This document shows positions 1 to 10,398 of a stretch of DNA of 64,000 nt, piece by piece. The notes below the pieces were generated by a model, which worked only from the letters and a program-made list of their open reading frames with translations, ran no database searches and was not told the DNA's origin. The DNA comes from Doryteuthis pealeii. Taxonomy: Eukaryota > Mollusca > Cephalopoda > Myopsida > Loliginidae. The position numbers and the translations under genes were made by a program. Position 1 is the first letter of the stretch, and each line of letters begins with the position of its first letter. The DNA is taken from assembly GCA_023376005.1 (NCBI GenBank), contig CM042147.1, positions 124,937,837 through 125,001,836 on the forward strand, read 5' to 3'.

Positions 1-2128
1 TAAAAATAATTTGTTATTGCATATTTCCATCAAATATTACACTTTACAAGAAATTATGCGGTTTTAAATAATTAATAATAATCTTTAATAAACAATTATA
101 GCTTCAAGTAACTATTCTTCATAAAAATAATTTCCTGTCACGTATTTCTATCAAATACAAATTAATTTACAATCAATTATATGGTTCAAATAATAATAAT
201 AATCCTTAGTAAACAATTATAGCTTCAACTAACTATTCTTCATAAGAATAATTTGCGTCAAGTATTTCTATCAAATACAAATAATTTACAATCAATTATA
301 TGGTTCTAAATAATTAATAATAACCCTTAGTAACAATTATAGCTTAAAGTAACTATTATTCATAAGAATAATTTGCGATCAAGTATTTCTATCAAATACA
401 AATAATTTACAATCAATTATATGGTTCTAAATAATAAATAATAATCCTTAGTAAGCAATTATACCTTCAAGTAACTATTCTTCATAAAAATAATTTCCTG
501 TCACGTATTTCTATCAAATACAATTTACAAGCAATTATATGGTTCTAAATAATTATTAATAATCCTTAGTAAACAATTATAGCTTCAAGTAACTATTCTT
601 CATAAAAATAACTTCCTGTCACGTATTTCTATCAAATATAAAAATAATTTACAATCAATTATATGGTTCTAAATAATTAATAATAATCCTTAAACAATTA
701 TAGCTTCTAGTAACTATTCTTCATAAAATAATTTTCTGTCGTCACGTATTTCTATCAAATACAAATAATTTACAATCAATTATATGTTCTAAATAATTAA
801 TAATAATCCTTAGTAAACAATTATAGCTTCAAGTAAATATTCTTCATAAAAATAATTTCCTGTCACGTATTTCTATCAAATACAATAATTTACAATCAAT
901 TATATGGTTCTAAATAATTAATAATAATCCTTAGTAACAATTATAGCTTCAAGTAACTATTCTTCATAAAAATAATTTCCTGTCACGTATTTCTATCAAA
1001 TACAATTTACAAGCAATTATATGGTTCTAAATAATTATTAATAATCCTTAGTAAACAATTATAGCTTCAAGTAACTATTCTTCATAAAAATAACTTCCTG
1101 TCACGTATTTCTATCATATACAAATAATTTACAATCAATTATATGGTTCTAAATAATTAATAATAATCCTTAAACAATTATAGCTTCTAGTAACTATTCT
1201 TCATAAAATAATTTTCTGTCGTCACGTATTTCTATCAAATACAAATAATTTACAATCAATTATATGGTTCTAAATAATTAATAATAATACTTAGTAAACA
1301 ATTATAGCTTCAAGTAAATATTCTTCATAAAAATAATTTCCTGTCACGTATTTCTATCAAATACAATAATTTACAAGCAATTATGTGGTTCTAAATAATT
1401 AATAATAATCTTAGTAAACAATTATAGCTTCAACTAACTATTCTCATAAAAATAATTTCCTGTCACGTATTTCTATCAAATACAAATAATTTACAATCAA
1501 TTATATGGTTCTAAATAATTAATTAATAATCCTTAGTAAACAATTATAGCTTCAAGTAACTATTCTCCATAAAAATAATTTCTGTCACGTATTTCTATCA
1601 AATACAATTAATTTACAAGCAATTATGTTTTTAAATAATTAATAATAATTCTGTGTAAATAATGAGAGCTTCAAGTAACTATTCTTTATAAAAAATAATT
1701 TCCTGTCACGTATTTCTATCAAATACAATTAATTTACAAGCAATTATGTTTTTAAATAATTAATAAGAATTCTGTGTAAATAATGAGAGCTTCAAGTAAC
1801 TATTCTTTATAAAAAAATAATTTCCTGTCACGTATTTCTATCAAATACAATTAATTTACAAGCAATTATGTTTTTAAATAATTAATAAGAATTCTGTGTA
1901 AATAATGAGAGCTTCAAGTAACTATTCTTTATAAAAAAAATTTCCTGTCACGTATTTCTATCAAATACAATTAATTTACAAGCAATTATATGGTTCTAAA
2001 TAATTACAAGCAATTATATGTTTTCAAATAATTAATAAGAATTCTGTGTAAACAATTAGAGCTTCAAGTAACTATTCTTAATAAAGATAATTTGCTATTA
2101 AGTATTTCTATACGAGACAATTTTCAAA
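1..2128. repeat. AT-rich satellite array, ~120-bp monomer
   Basis: About 17-18 head-to-tail monomers of 117-124 bp. The landmark GCTTCAAG recurs near 101, 222, 342, 464, 582, 702, 826, 946 and 1,063. Each monomer carries CACGTATTTCTATCAAATAC and a run of AATAATTAATAATAAT. Between ~464 and ~1,424 the same four monomer variants repeat with a 480-bp period: for example the variant with TTCTGTCGTCACG lies near 734 and again near 1,214. From ~1,640 a different subtype (AATTCTGTGTAAATAATGAG) dominates and its copies are nearly identical, suggesting recent local amplification. The array is cut by the left edge and decays from ~2,050 to 2,128. No gene is inside. Confidence 0.93.
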
Positions 2129-2210
2129 CAGATCCATTTGACTCATAGATGGGATCATATCATACTACACGCGTCAGAGTTGACCTGGAGGTAATAGCAA
2201 TGAAAGGTTA
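2129..2210 (+). repeat. Fragment of element X
   Basis: The stretch starting CATAGATGGGATC and running through GACCTGGAGGTAATAGCAATG matches the front part of element X (best full copy 24,735-25,330). It is heavily diverged. Bases from ~2,210 to 2,360 look unique and carry nothing recognisable. Confidence 0.5.
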
Positions 2211-2362
2211 TTCCATACACTTCAGTTATTGTAGTGTGTGTCCATGGCTCCCATTGGATGTACGGCCTTGTGCATCGTCATCAATTTAATTGTTCTTTGG
2301 TTCATATCTTTATTCCTCCTTATTCAATTTAAGAACGGTCCAGGGTATCTCTCAAATTATTA

Positions 2363-2600
2363 TCTCTACTAATAACGGAGATTCGGTCGCTTTGTCTGTA
2401 ACCGAAACTACGTCACTGCTTACGTCACAGTAATTAAAAAAATGTTCTATGATTAATTAAGAGTCAAATTTTCACGAAAATTTTAAAATAGAAGAAAAAA
2501 TTTCAATAATAAGAAAACTTATTCACCTTTAGATGAATTTATGTTTAAAATAGTTTTTTTTTTCTCAAATATATTAGGGGAAATATTTTTTGTACTGGAT
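2363..2600 (+). mobile_element. Helitron-like 5' end fragment
   Basis: An A^TC junction at 2,362/2,363 is followed by TCTCTACTAATAACGGAG and, ~30 bp on, CTGTAACCGAAAC. The same CTGTAACCGAAAC block lies just inside the 5' ends of the two complete Helitron-like elements at 48,363-48,980 and 60,320-60,975. No matching 3' hairpin was found nearby, so this is a truncated 5' piece. From 2,600 to 2,900 there is only AT-rich sequence with a C homopolymer near 2,605. Confidence 0.5.
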
Positions 2601-2911
2601 CGCCCCCCCCCCCCTCCCCATTTCACTTTATGAAATCTGAACAAAATATATTTTACTCGTACGATTGTAAGATTTTTCTATAAAGATAAGAGTCTGAATA
2701 ATTAAATCAGATATTTTTGGAAACTTTTTGGTGGTCCTTACTGTCGTAAAACAAAACAAATAACTCAGTAGATTGGAGTGAATAGGATGCTTTCTAAATA
2801 AGTAATTTTTTTTCAAATATCAAACGTTTTATTTTATTTATTTTATTTTTTCCACATCCCTCAGGCAATATCTTTCAAAAATTATTTTTAACCGCGGGGG
2901 GAGTTTTTTGC

Positions 2912-2913
2912 TA

Positions 2914-2963
<50 letters not shown>
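2912..2963. repeat. (TTA)n microsatellite
   Basis: Uninterrupted ATT/TTA triplets. The following stretch to 3,340 contains diverged (CTAT)n at 3,136-3,180 and otherwise no feature I can name. Confidence 0.95.
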
Positions 2964-3360
2964 CCCTTGCAATTTTTTCTCGCCGACTTTAAGTGGCATT
3001 TTTTCACTGAAGTCTCGTCAGCTCTCCAGGACACTTCAGAGTATTCTAGCCGATCTTAACAATGCTGTTGTGTGAATGGTCTCGATTCTTCCTCTGATTT
3101 CCAGTTCTCTTTCCTGTACCTTTAATTAAGAATATCTATCTATCAATCTATCCATCAATCTATCTAACTATCTATCTATCTGGTATATTTGTCCCGGCAT
3201 CACTTACTGCAGAGGAAAAACATGTACACGTTTGAATAGACATTCTTATGAGGTTACTCACCCGGCGTTTGTGTACAGTAGAAACATCTTGTTACGAATA
3301 CCCGAGCTTGTTGATTATTTAAGTCTCGTGCAGTTTCTCATTTATTTATATCTCTAAACA

Positions 3361-3361
3361 A

Positions 3362-3439
<78 letters not shown>

Positions 3440-3466
3440 TATTATTTTATTATTATTATTATTATG
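3361..3466. repeat. Compound (TC)n(TA)n(TTA)n microsatellite
   Basis: CT dinucleotides to ~3,387, TA dinucleotides to ~3,432, then ATT triplets to ~3,464. Open frames over it on either strand are low-complexity translations and are not called as genes. Confidence 0.95.
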
Positions 3467-3670
3467 GACTCTCTCGTCGATTTTCGACGCATGAGGGTTC
3501 ATACATACAATGAACACCCATACAGTGATTTGTTTATAGTAGTGAAGGCTTGTGTTGGACCATCCACACTTTTTGGCACAGTCGATAGGAAAGAATTGGT
3601 GCATCAAGGGCTGCCACAAACCCAATCAACGACCGACGTCAGGAATTTTGAATTTAGAATTATCCCTCTC
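3467..3670 (-). other. Unclassified block abutting a triplet tail; possible LINE 3' end
   Basis: A ~200-bp non-repetitive block that, on the minus strand, runs into an ATAAT/ATT-type tail at 3,436-3,466. A block ending directly in a simple-repeat tail is the usual look of an RTE-like 3' terminus. A 77-codon open frame on the plus strand (3,464-3,697) starts at the tail, runs into the next SINE fragment and shows no known domain. I therefore favour a retroelement remnant over a gene. Confidence 0.35.
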
Positions 3671-3786
3671 CTAGACTGGTTACCTACCCAAGGCTGAAGG
3701 GCCCAATCTGCCCTACTATTAACCCCATAGCTGGAGGAAGAATATATGGATTTCCAAGGGTATTAGCGCTATGTGAAATACCAAAT
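3671..3786 (-). mobile_element. tRNA-derived SINE family S1, body fragment
   Basis: On the minus strand this reads through the S1 body: the CAGCTATGG block, the TAGTAGGGCAGA block and the GTAACCAGTCTAGGAG block, as in complete copies at 30,271-30,557 and 49,747-50,035. The tRNA-like head is missing. A (TA)n tract follows at 3,790-3,835. Confidence 0.65.
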
Positions 3787-3841
<55 letters not shown>

Positions 3842-4006
3842 AAGATATTTTTAGGGCTACAGACATTTATGATAGCCATGAAAAGACCGTATATTTTATT
3901 TTTCATTATAAAAAATTAAAAACTAAGAGGTGGAGACTAACCGACTTGGTTCCTCGCTCAACATTTAAGATTTAGGAAAATATTCACGATTAAGAAATAT
4001 TTGTAA

Positions 4007-4048
<42 letters not shown>

Positions 4049-4071
4049 ATAATATATATATATATATATAT

Positions 4072-4152
4072 ATAAAGGGCAGTTGGTGTGTATGTATGTC
4101 CTAAGGAAACTATGAAAATAAAACAATTAATGACAAAGTAAAAATATATACA
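4072..4152 (+). repeat. Short (TA)n-flanked element P
   Basis: About 80 bp starting TATAAAGGGCAGTT, passing through TGTATGTCC and GGAAACTATGAAAATAAAAC, then returning to (TA)-rich sequence. The same block recurs at 22,733-22,815 and 23,381-23,453. All three are adjacent to or within (TA)n. Nature unknown; perhaps a small non-autonomous element or a terminal fragment. Confidence 0.6.
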
Positions 4153-4673
4153 CATTCACTATCACCATATCTTGCTCTTTGAGCAAATATAATAAAGATT
4201 TGATTTATATTAGTGAAGCTGATTAAAAAAATTAAATTTAAATAACAGCATAGAATTTTTTTTTGTATTTAATATTTTAAATAGAAGCCTTTATTTTACT
4301 TAGGGAATTTAATGGGCATTCTATGAGGATCCAATTCGTGATTCAATAACAATGGAACTGTCAGACTAACTATTAACTACCTCCTATCCAGGCAACCCCG
4401 GGTAGCCACTTCTAGTGTGTAATATTACAGATCAATTTCTTTGTTATAATTGTTATTAGATCTAGATCAATAAGTTATTATCTATCTATCTGTCTATCGA
4501 TCACAGTATGTTCTGATCTACATCAAGATGTGATTGTTTTTTCTATCTATCTCAATACGTTCTTATCTGTCTATCTGAGAATGTCCATATCTATATATTT
4601 ATCTATCTGTGCTGAAAAGTTCTCAACACAACCAAGAAACTTTTTAACAATTTCTATTTTTATTTTTGAATGG

Positions 4674-4728
<55 letters not shown>

Positions 4729-4755
4729 TAAAGATAAACCTAATGAGTCTTTTTC

Positions 4756-4925
4756 GGTAATCTGAACATTAGCTACATAAATGAGAGTAACCCCCGCTTT
4801 GTTTATTTCCCTTTGAGGAAGCCATATGTTTTGGTCGGTCATTTTCATTTCACCTTAATTAATACAAGTGCATATTATAATACGAAAATATCATAAAATG
4901 TATTCTTAATAACAAACATGTTCAT
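4756..4925 (+). mobile_element. Foldback family G, single arm
   Basis: Starts GGTAATCTGAACATTAGCTA and passes GGAAGCCATATGTTTTGGTC and TCATTTTCATTTCACC. The complete palindromic forms are at 31,508-31,880 and 39,876-40,330. Here only one arm remains. The homologous place in copy 2 of the duplication (~12,900) lacks it. Confidence 0.65.
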
Positions 4926-5029
4926 GAGTATTTTTGTCTTTTTTTTTCCAAAATTTTTTTCCCCAGGTGATGTTTGGTAGTATATTTTTACAATCAAACT
5001 ATTTGCTGGGTTTTATTGTGTGAGTATGT

Positions 5030-5290
5030 TTTAGGGTAGCATAGATATTAAGTCAACGGCGCTTGGTAATTGTCAGTTTCTCGACTATGCGATCATTTCA
5101 AACCAAGCTTACTTTGAAAATCGCATAGACCAGAAACTAAGAGTTAGCAAGCGACGTTGACTTTATGTCTTCGTAACACGCACACATACACGTGCACAAC
5201 TTTATGGCTATTCTATCCTTAGACATGTATGCACATATCAATGATATTGAGCACTCTTTACTTATAAATATAGATAAATATATAAAAACT
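5030..5290. repeat. Hairpin element near (TA)n
   Basis: Inverted arms at ~5,030-5,105 and ~5,110-5,185: GTCAACGGCGCTTGGT faces AGCGACGTTGACT. A tail containing GAGCACTCTTTACTTATA follows. Related tails (AGAGTGCTCAATA on the opposite strand) occur at 7,797, 15,665, 57,737 and 60,270. Copy 2 equivalent: 13,070-13,200. (TA)n continues from 5,300 to 5,347. Confidence 0.6.
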
Positions 5291-5349
5291 CCATTGTAAA
5301 TATATATGTATATATATAATATATATATATATATAATATATATATATGA

Positions 5350-5777
5350 TTTTTTTAAAGATTCCTGTATTTTTTGAAGATCCCTGTATTTTGGAAGGTC
5401 CCTGTATTTTGTAAAAACCGTCTGATGAGGCTAAAACAAAATATGTCTTTTTGTTGTTTGTTGTTAGTTTTTGTGTTGTTTTTTAAATTTTTTTTTTTTT
5501 TTTGTTGAGTTTCTGGTTGAAATAAAATATAACGGGATGACGGATTGTTAAGTTTTTCTTTCTTTGAAAGGTTGAATATTGCTCTGTATATAATCTAATT
5601 TATTGATTATCATACATTGAGCTCTCTTTAGGGATTTATAAAAATCCTTGTATGAGTTTTTGTCTGCACGTACAAGAGCATACAGTATGGTTGTACAGTC
5701 AGATTTCGAAGATCCCAAATAGAATCATCCCTTACAAACAGTTCTTTAGATTACCTTACACCCCCATATATATATAT

Positions 5778-5823
<46 letters not shown>

Positions 5824-5860
5824 ATAGGTGCCTGCTAGAAGTCAATAGAGTGTGCACAAA
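5350..5860 (-). repeat. Repeat family Q
   Basis: A block recurring at 13,195-13,680, 61,820-62,050 (opposite orientation) and in part at 58,515-58,640. It holds three ~20-bp near-repeats of the type CCCTGTATTTT, a poly-T stretch, and a run shared by all copies (TTGAGCTCTTTTTAGGGAT). It ends in (TA)n at 5,766-5,825. On the minus strand, copy 2 has a 95-codon open frame (13,276-13,563) whose N-terminal ~65 residues look coding-like (YALVRANIYLYKDFYESLKR) before turning Lys-rich. The copy at 61.8 kb is frameshifted. I do not recognise the product. Confidence 0.55.
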
Positions 5861-5972
5861 CTAAGCGCTGTATGGACATTTATCACTATGTTGTGAACAG
5901 GACCTTTTGTGAGTTCACATGATTTTATATGCGAGTTCCATGATTCGAAAGATATGGTAGAAACTAGGTGTT

Positions 5973-5975
<3 letters not shown>

Positions 5976-6037
<62 letters not shown>
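5976..6037. repeat. (TA)n microsatellite
   Basis: Pure TA dinucleotides for about 60 bp. Confidence 0.95.
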
Positions 6038-6040
<3 letters not shown>

Positions 6041-6147
6041 CGTTGAGTAGTAGTTTAGTAAAAAAAAAAAAAAAATTCCCACTGTATCTCTCATAATATT
6101 TTTACATTTTTGTCATTAATTTTTTTCTCCTTCTCTATATCTAACCC

Positions 6148-6150
6148 CCC

Positions 6151-6212
<62 letters not shown>
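6148..6212. repeat. (TC)n microsatellite
   Basis: CT dinucleotides with two one-base interruptions. Sequence from 6,213 to 6,640 is single-copy-looking apart from its twin at ~14,050-14,480, and holds no recognisable feature beyond a (CTG)5-type run at 6,636-6,653. Confidence 0.93.
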
Positions 6213-6214
<2 letters not shown>

Positions 6215-6777
6215 CATCGCTAAATTTGATGGCGTGAGTGCATGTCTGAATAAAAGGTGGGCGGAAAGACGCAACAATCTGAATCAAAAACACATGTGCG
6301 CTCCTCCGTCTGACCCCATGTCGTCATTGCCAGTAATATAGGCTAATTAATAAGGAAAGGTCAGCCACGTACGGGGGTCTGTAAAAGTTAACCCTCGAGC
6401 CACAGGTAGGCGCTAATGCCTACAGACTGGCCCCCTGTCAATGTTGACAACGGTTATAGCAGCTTTTCTTTTTTTAGTTATTACTATTGCACAAGCGATA
6501 ATGAGTTGACTCATTCACCCTCTGTCTTCCGCGCCAAACATTCTTGTTATATATATATTATATACCCTTTATAAGACATCGGGTATATAAACGGGGGGGG
6601 GGCAGAGACATGGGATGATGATTCTTGTTTATCGCTGCTGCTGCTGCTGCTGCTTCTAACTCGGCCGCCATATTCTTCAGGCTGACTTCTCTTCAGAATT
6701 TACTGTTAAAGGTTTGTTTGGGGGTTTTCTTTCTTGGTCCTTTCTTTTCATCGTACTTTTTTTAGATAACTTGATAA

Positions 6778-6925
6778 CTAGTATTATTTGGATTATTCGG
6801 ACTATTGTCCTCATTAGAAAGAAATACCTGAACAACGCCGGGAGGGGGGCATATCGGCCGAAACGTTGTACAGATAACAATAAAGATGAGGACAATAGTC
6901 CGAATAATACAAATACTATTAATGG
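6778..6925 (+). mobile_element. Long hairpin enclosing a hammerhead-like core
   Basis: Left arm 6,778-6,814 and right arm 6,886-6,920 are nearly perfect reverse complements (GGACTATTGTCCTCAT / ATGAGGACAATAGTCC at their inner parts). Between them lie CTGAACA at 6,828-6,834, helix GCCG/CGGC, and GAAA at 6,860-6,863. This is the layout of a type-I hammerhead with a long helix I. The G at core position 8 is changed (CTGAACA rather than CTGAAGA), so this copy is probably dead. Copies with CTGAAGA are at 28,993-29,024 and 37,494-37,510. Copy 2 of the duplication: 14,618-14,761. Confidence 0.6.
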
Positions 6926-6929
6926 TCAT

Positions 6930-7440
6930 TCCTTGTTTTTAATAATCAATTAACAAGACTTGGTTGTTTTCTGATAAAGCTTTATTTCACAACCCAGCCC
7001 ATGTTGATTCAGCCGCCGGGAGAAGACTGACCCTCGGAGCCGACAATAGCGTCCACGCTCCTCGAAAACTGTGTCACTTCTGACTAACTAACTATCTCAC
7101 GCCCAATCGCGCGTTTTTCAAGCGGTCAAGTAAAAAGGTTACTACCCGTCAATAACCGGCGAGTAACTTTCCACTGGATCCCGTCATTCAGAATTTAACG
7201 GACCCTGATTCAAATATACTAACTACAGGTACGTACATAATTTATAAGCCGCTTACAAATTATGTAACATTCTGACATGCCGGGAATGAGACCTTCTCTG
7301 CCGAGATATCAGGAAATAGCACTAGAGCTGGCTGAATACAACCAGCGTGATTTTTTCTCCTTGTTTCAAGCTTTAAAAGTATATTTTTATTCCCTGCTCA
7401 CCATAAAATAAAAAAAATAAGAAAAATAAGCTAATTAATG
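6930..7440. other. Single-copy-looking interval, nothing called
   Basis: Moderate GC, present also in copy 2 (14,770-15,285). No open frame of note, no tRNA-like boxes and no inverted repeat seen. Confidence 0.5.
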
Positions 7441-7560
7441 TGTGAGATATTCAAAATCAATGGGTTTTGCCGATGGCAATGAATGATAGGGACTGTTAGC
7501 GAGAGATTGTCATAGATGTCCGTGCTGCTAGTAATAATGATGATGATAAGGAAAAAAAAG
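7441..7560 (+). mobile_element. RTE-like LINE, extreme 3' end remnant
   Basis: Decayed codons for NDRD and REIV.DVRA just before an (ATG)n/(GAT)n tail at 7,536-7,550. The same C-terminal signature is clearer at 15,290-15,390, 23,452-23,660, 31,925-32,180 and 40,369-40,625. Only ~100 bp survive. Confidence 0.55.
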
Positions 7561-7579
7561 ATGAATGACCTATTGTCGG

Positions 7580-7785
7580 TATCATCTCCTTTTCTATAGC
7601 GCTAGACCTGGGAGGTTATTTTGCGTCTGAGGTCGAGCGCTAAACCTACCATCAGCTCTCCCATTATAACCCATTGATCCAAGTTGTGGTACTCATGCGT
7701 TGATTTGGTGAGGGCCAGTATCGAACCCGGAAACTTGTGCTTCCAAGGTGGATGTTCTAACAATTGAGATTGATCAAGTAATTTA
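7580..7785 (-). mobile_element. tRNA-derived SINE family S2
   Basis: Minus strand. The body block with GCGCTAGACC is followed (reading leftward on the plus strand) by the CATGCGTTGATTTGG and TATCGAACCCGGAA blocks, the latter being the B-box region. The A-box side (ACAATTGAGATTGATCA) is mutated. Compare the well-kept copies at 52,381 and 54,840. Confidence 0.7.
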
Positions 7786-7994
7786 CTATATTTATACGTA
7801 AAGAGTGCTCAATATCATTGATAGAGCATGTATATCTGTTAGGGTAGCGAGGAAACAGTCAACGGAAGATCGCATTGGTGAAAAACTGTCTGTTACCAAG
7901 AGAGAAAGAGAGGGGGGGAGAGAGGGGTATAGATCGATATAAAGGGACCAAGATTTATAGATACATAATAACATAGATAAATAAGAACAGGTAT

Positions 7995-8070
<76 letters not shown>

Positions 8071-8225
8071 GAGATAGATAAATAGATAGATAGATAGATA
8101 GATATGAAAAAGGAATGACTTACCGGTGAAATTGGTCTCAATGGTTAGTTGATACAAGTTTCACCATGATAAGTCAGCGATATAACAAATATAGAGTGCT
8201 CAATACGTAAGTAGAGCGAATTTGT

Positions 8226-8439
8226 TATTATAGTATGTACAGAAATAACCTACTCGAGTTTCACCATAAAGATCTTCAGGGTTAAATCCACTGAATTAAT
8301 CAAGATATTTATTAATTACAGCTAACTGCAGGAGTTTATGTTGTAGTTATGACCCATAGCTTGATTAATTCAGGGGATTTAACCCTGAAGATCCTTATGG
8401 TGAAACCCGAGTAGGTTATTTCTGTACATACTATAATAG
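8226..8439. mobile_element. Palindromic element with a hammerhead-like motif in each arm
   Basis: Arms ~8,226-8,305 and ~8,361-8,439 are reverse complements. The right arm reads CTGAAGA (8,385-8,391), a short helix II with a T.T mismatch (CC/GG), GAAA (8,402-8,405), ACCCGAGT, then A at 8,413. Helix I is 5 bp: TAACC (8,380-8,384) with GGTTA (8,414-8,418). The left arm has the same on the minus strand (8,246-8,284) with the helix III palindrome ACTCGAGT intact. The element ends in (GATA)n at 8,440. Copy 2: 16,405-16,620. A diverged single arm is at 23,724-23,762. Confidence 0.65.
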
Positions 8440-8509
8440 ATAGATAGATAGATTGATAGATATGTGTATGCATGAGATTAATTTTCTATCTATCACTGGC
8501 CCATCCCAC

Positions 8510-8690
8510 AATTTTTTTTTTCATCTTATATTTCTTGTCCGTTTTTTTTTTCTTTTCTTTCTTCTTCTAACTTTCCTCCCTCCTTCGTTTCTTTTTCCCC
8601 TATTTCTTCCTCTCTTTCGTTCTTCCTCCTCTCATCCGTCCTCTCCCTTCTTCCGTCCCCCCTCCCGTCCTTCCTTCTATTTTCTCGTTC
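8510..8690. repeat. Polypyrimidine tract
   Basis: About 180 bp of almost only C and T on the plus strand (TTTCTT, CCTCC and TTCCTT mixtures). The long open frames here on both strands (for example 8,453-8,986) are composition effects. Homologue: 16,690-16,870. Confidence 0.85.
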
Positions 8691-9040
8691 GTGGGAAAGA
8701 GTGGATAACAGAGGTGATTCAAGATCACCTGCTGGTATCAAATACATCACACACCTATTTTACCCTACGCCACACCCCAGCTACTCGCCTTTTTTTTTTT
8801 ACCTATTCCCCCTCGACCCACACCCCACCCTTGGCTATAACCTCCAACCTCATCAAAAGTGTTGAGTTTTATAAATGCACACACACGCGCGTGCGCGCTC
8901 GCACACACTCATACACTTACAGTAGAACTTTGACTTACGAGTTTCCCAAGTTACGAGTAGTCATTTGGTCGATTTTTGCTTTGTGATGCGAGCTGAAATT
9001 GGCTAAACTTGCCAATCGGTCGGAAAATTAAAACATATTA
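8690..9040. other. Mixed interval with (CA)n/(GC) run, nothing called
   Basis: Contains an alternating purine-pyrimidine run at 8,878-8,920 (ACACACGCGCGTGCGCGC). Otherwise no gene or recognised repeat. Shared with copy 2. Confidence 0.5.
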
Positions 9041-9215
9041 CAGGGTGACCCAGAAAAAAAAACAGAACCCAAATTATTTATTTATTTTCCCATTAAACTA
9101 ACCCTAAACCCCAATACAAAACCCAACCCTAACCCATAACCCTCTAGTTAAAATTAACAGTTTTATTACAAAATTTTTGAGTTCTGTTTTTTTTTTTTGA
9201 GTCACACTAATTTTC
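9041..9215 (+). mobile_element. MITE family T with telomere-like interior
   Basis: Terminal inverted repeats CAGGGTGACCCAGAAAAA at the left and its partner near 9,190-9,212, with subterminal ACAGAACCC. The interior contains AACCCTAACCC-type repeats and AACCCTAAACCCC. About 170 bp. The flanking dinucleotide TA and the short TIR suggest a mariner-like non-autonomous element. Copies: 17,232-17,403, 21,188-21,366, 21,366-21,476, and a tail-to-tail pair at 61,018-61,345. Confidence 0.75.
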
Positions 9216-9370
9216 CGACCGATTTTGCAAGTTTAGCATTATAAAATTGAAGGTAAAAAAAATAACAAAAAATTAGGCTGAGTGGAACAGTTATTTCACT
9301 GGGGGGGGGGGTTGATTTGATATTGGAATCAAATTAAACTGGTAAGTCAAGGTACCGCTTATTATATTTG

Positions 9371-10046
9371 TCTACTATTATACAAAAGATGAGCGAATCA
9401 ATTTTTGTCTCCTTAAGGCTTTTTTACTGTTTAGTTTAATGACATGAAAGTTATACTAAATTATTCCTTCGTCTTACGATTGAGTTATGTTTGAACAAAG
9501 ATTGGTTTTAATTAATCATAATATGCAATTAAGTCAAAAACTGACCCGTCTCTTACTCCACATTCTGCCTGTCGCTTTTACCTTCTCTGTGTATATCTTG
9601 ATTACCTCGTCGTTATATAGGTTAGTTTTTCAATGAATGGAGAGAGAGAGACAGACAGACAGATAGACAGAGGGAGACAGAGAGAAAGAGAAGGAAAGAG
9701 AGATAGAGATAGATAGAGAGAGAGAGAGAGAGGGGGGGAGAGAGAAATTGGAGGGTTTGAAACGGATTTGTATGTTAAGTTTTTTAAGCAGCCAACCCAA
9801 TTAACATCTTGGTTCTTAAAAAAATTTAGATTAGATCAAGGGAACCTTTCTTAGAAATCCTACAAAATGATTTTAATGTTTTTTTTTTGTTTGTTTGTTT
9901 GTTTTGTTTTTTTTTGTTGTTTTTTTTTATAAATGATAAATGATAATTTTTTTTAAATTCTATTCGCTTTGCAAACTCATTTTTCCCTAATCCCAATTAT
10001 CTACACAGTGCTCATTGGGTGACCCAACGGGTCACGTTTAGTCTAG
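9371..10046 (+). mobile_element. Helitron-like element, family Y
   Basis: The 3' end is typical for Helitrons: a hairpin GTGACCC-AA-CGGGTCAC at 10,019-10,036, ten bases, then CTAG at 10,043-10,046 followed by T. A plausible 5' end is TCTACTATTATAC at 9,371, though the base before it is G, not the usual A. Non-autonomous: no Rep or helicase frame. An internal GA-rich tract lies at 9,630-9,750. Second copy 17,569-18,221; a 5'-truncated one at 42,025-42,483. Confidence 0.65.
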
Positions 10047-10060
10047 TATATATATATATA

Positions 10061-10398
10061 AACCCCGAAACGCGCGTCCGTAGATTGCTTTATATACGCT
10101 CCCAACTTTTCAGGTTGAGCACTCTGTTTAGAAGGGACTAATTGCGAAAATTCACCGCTTCGGCGCAAAGCTAGTCTCACTTGTTTACAAGTTAGAGACC
10201 TCTGGTGAGTTTATTTCCGGTTTAGGAAATATAGCGATTATTCTGCCTTCTATCCTTGGCAGCTGCTTGTGGACCCATCGGTAAGAGACTTGACGAGCGA
10301 AAGTTCGTTCGGGTCTCGAACCCGACCAGAGGTAGCTGCTGAAAAATAAGTATAGCTGCACTGATGAGGGGTAAACCCCGAAACGCGCGTCTGTAGAT

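Noticed and set aside
3120..3182. Possible CRISPR-like array from regular short repeats
   Set aside because: These are degenerate (CTAT)n microsatellites without unique spacers; CRISPR is not expected in an animal genome.
5420..5445. CTGATGAGGCTAAAAC in family Q (also ~13,266) as a hammerhead
   Set aside because: No helix II can form and GAAA is missing; the resemblance stops at the CTGATGAG string.
8453..8986. 177-codon open frame on the plus strand (twin of 175 codons at 16,650-17,177)
   Set aside because: First half is a polypyrimidine tract, and the two copies differ by frame-changing homopolymer indels; coding is not supported.
9100..9140. Telomere-like CCCTAA repeats (also near 17,300, 21,250, 21,410, 61,110 and 61,240)
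   Set aside because: Each lies between the inverted ends of MITE family T and is short and degenerate; not a telomere.
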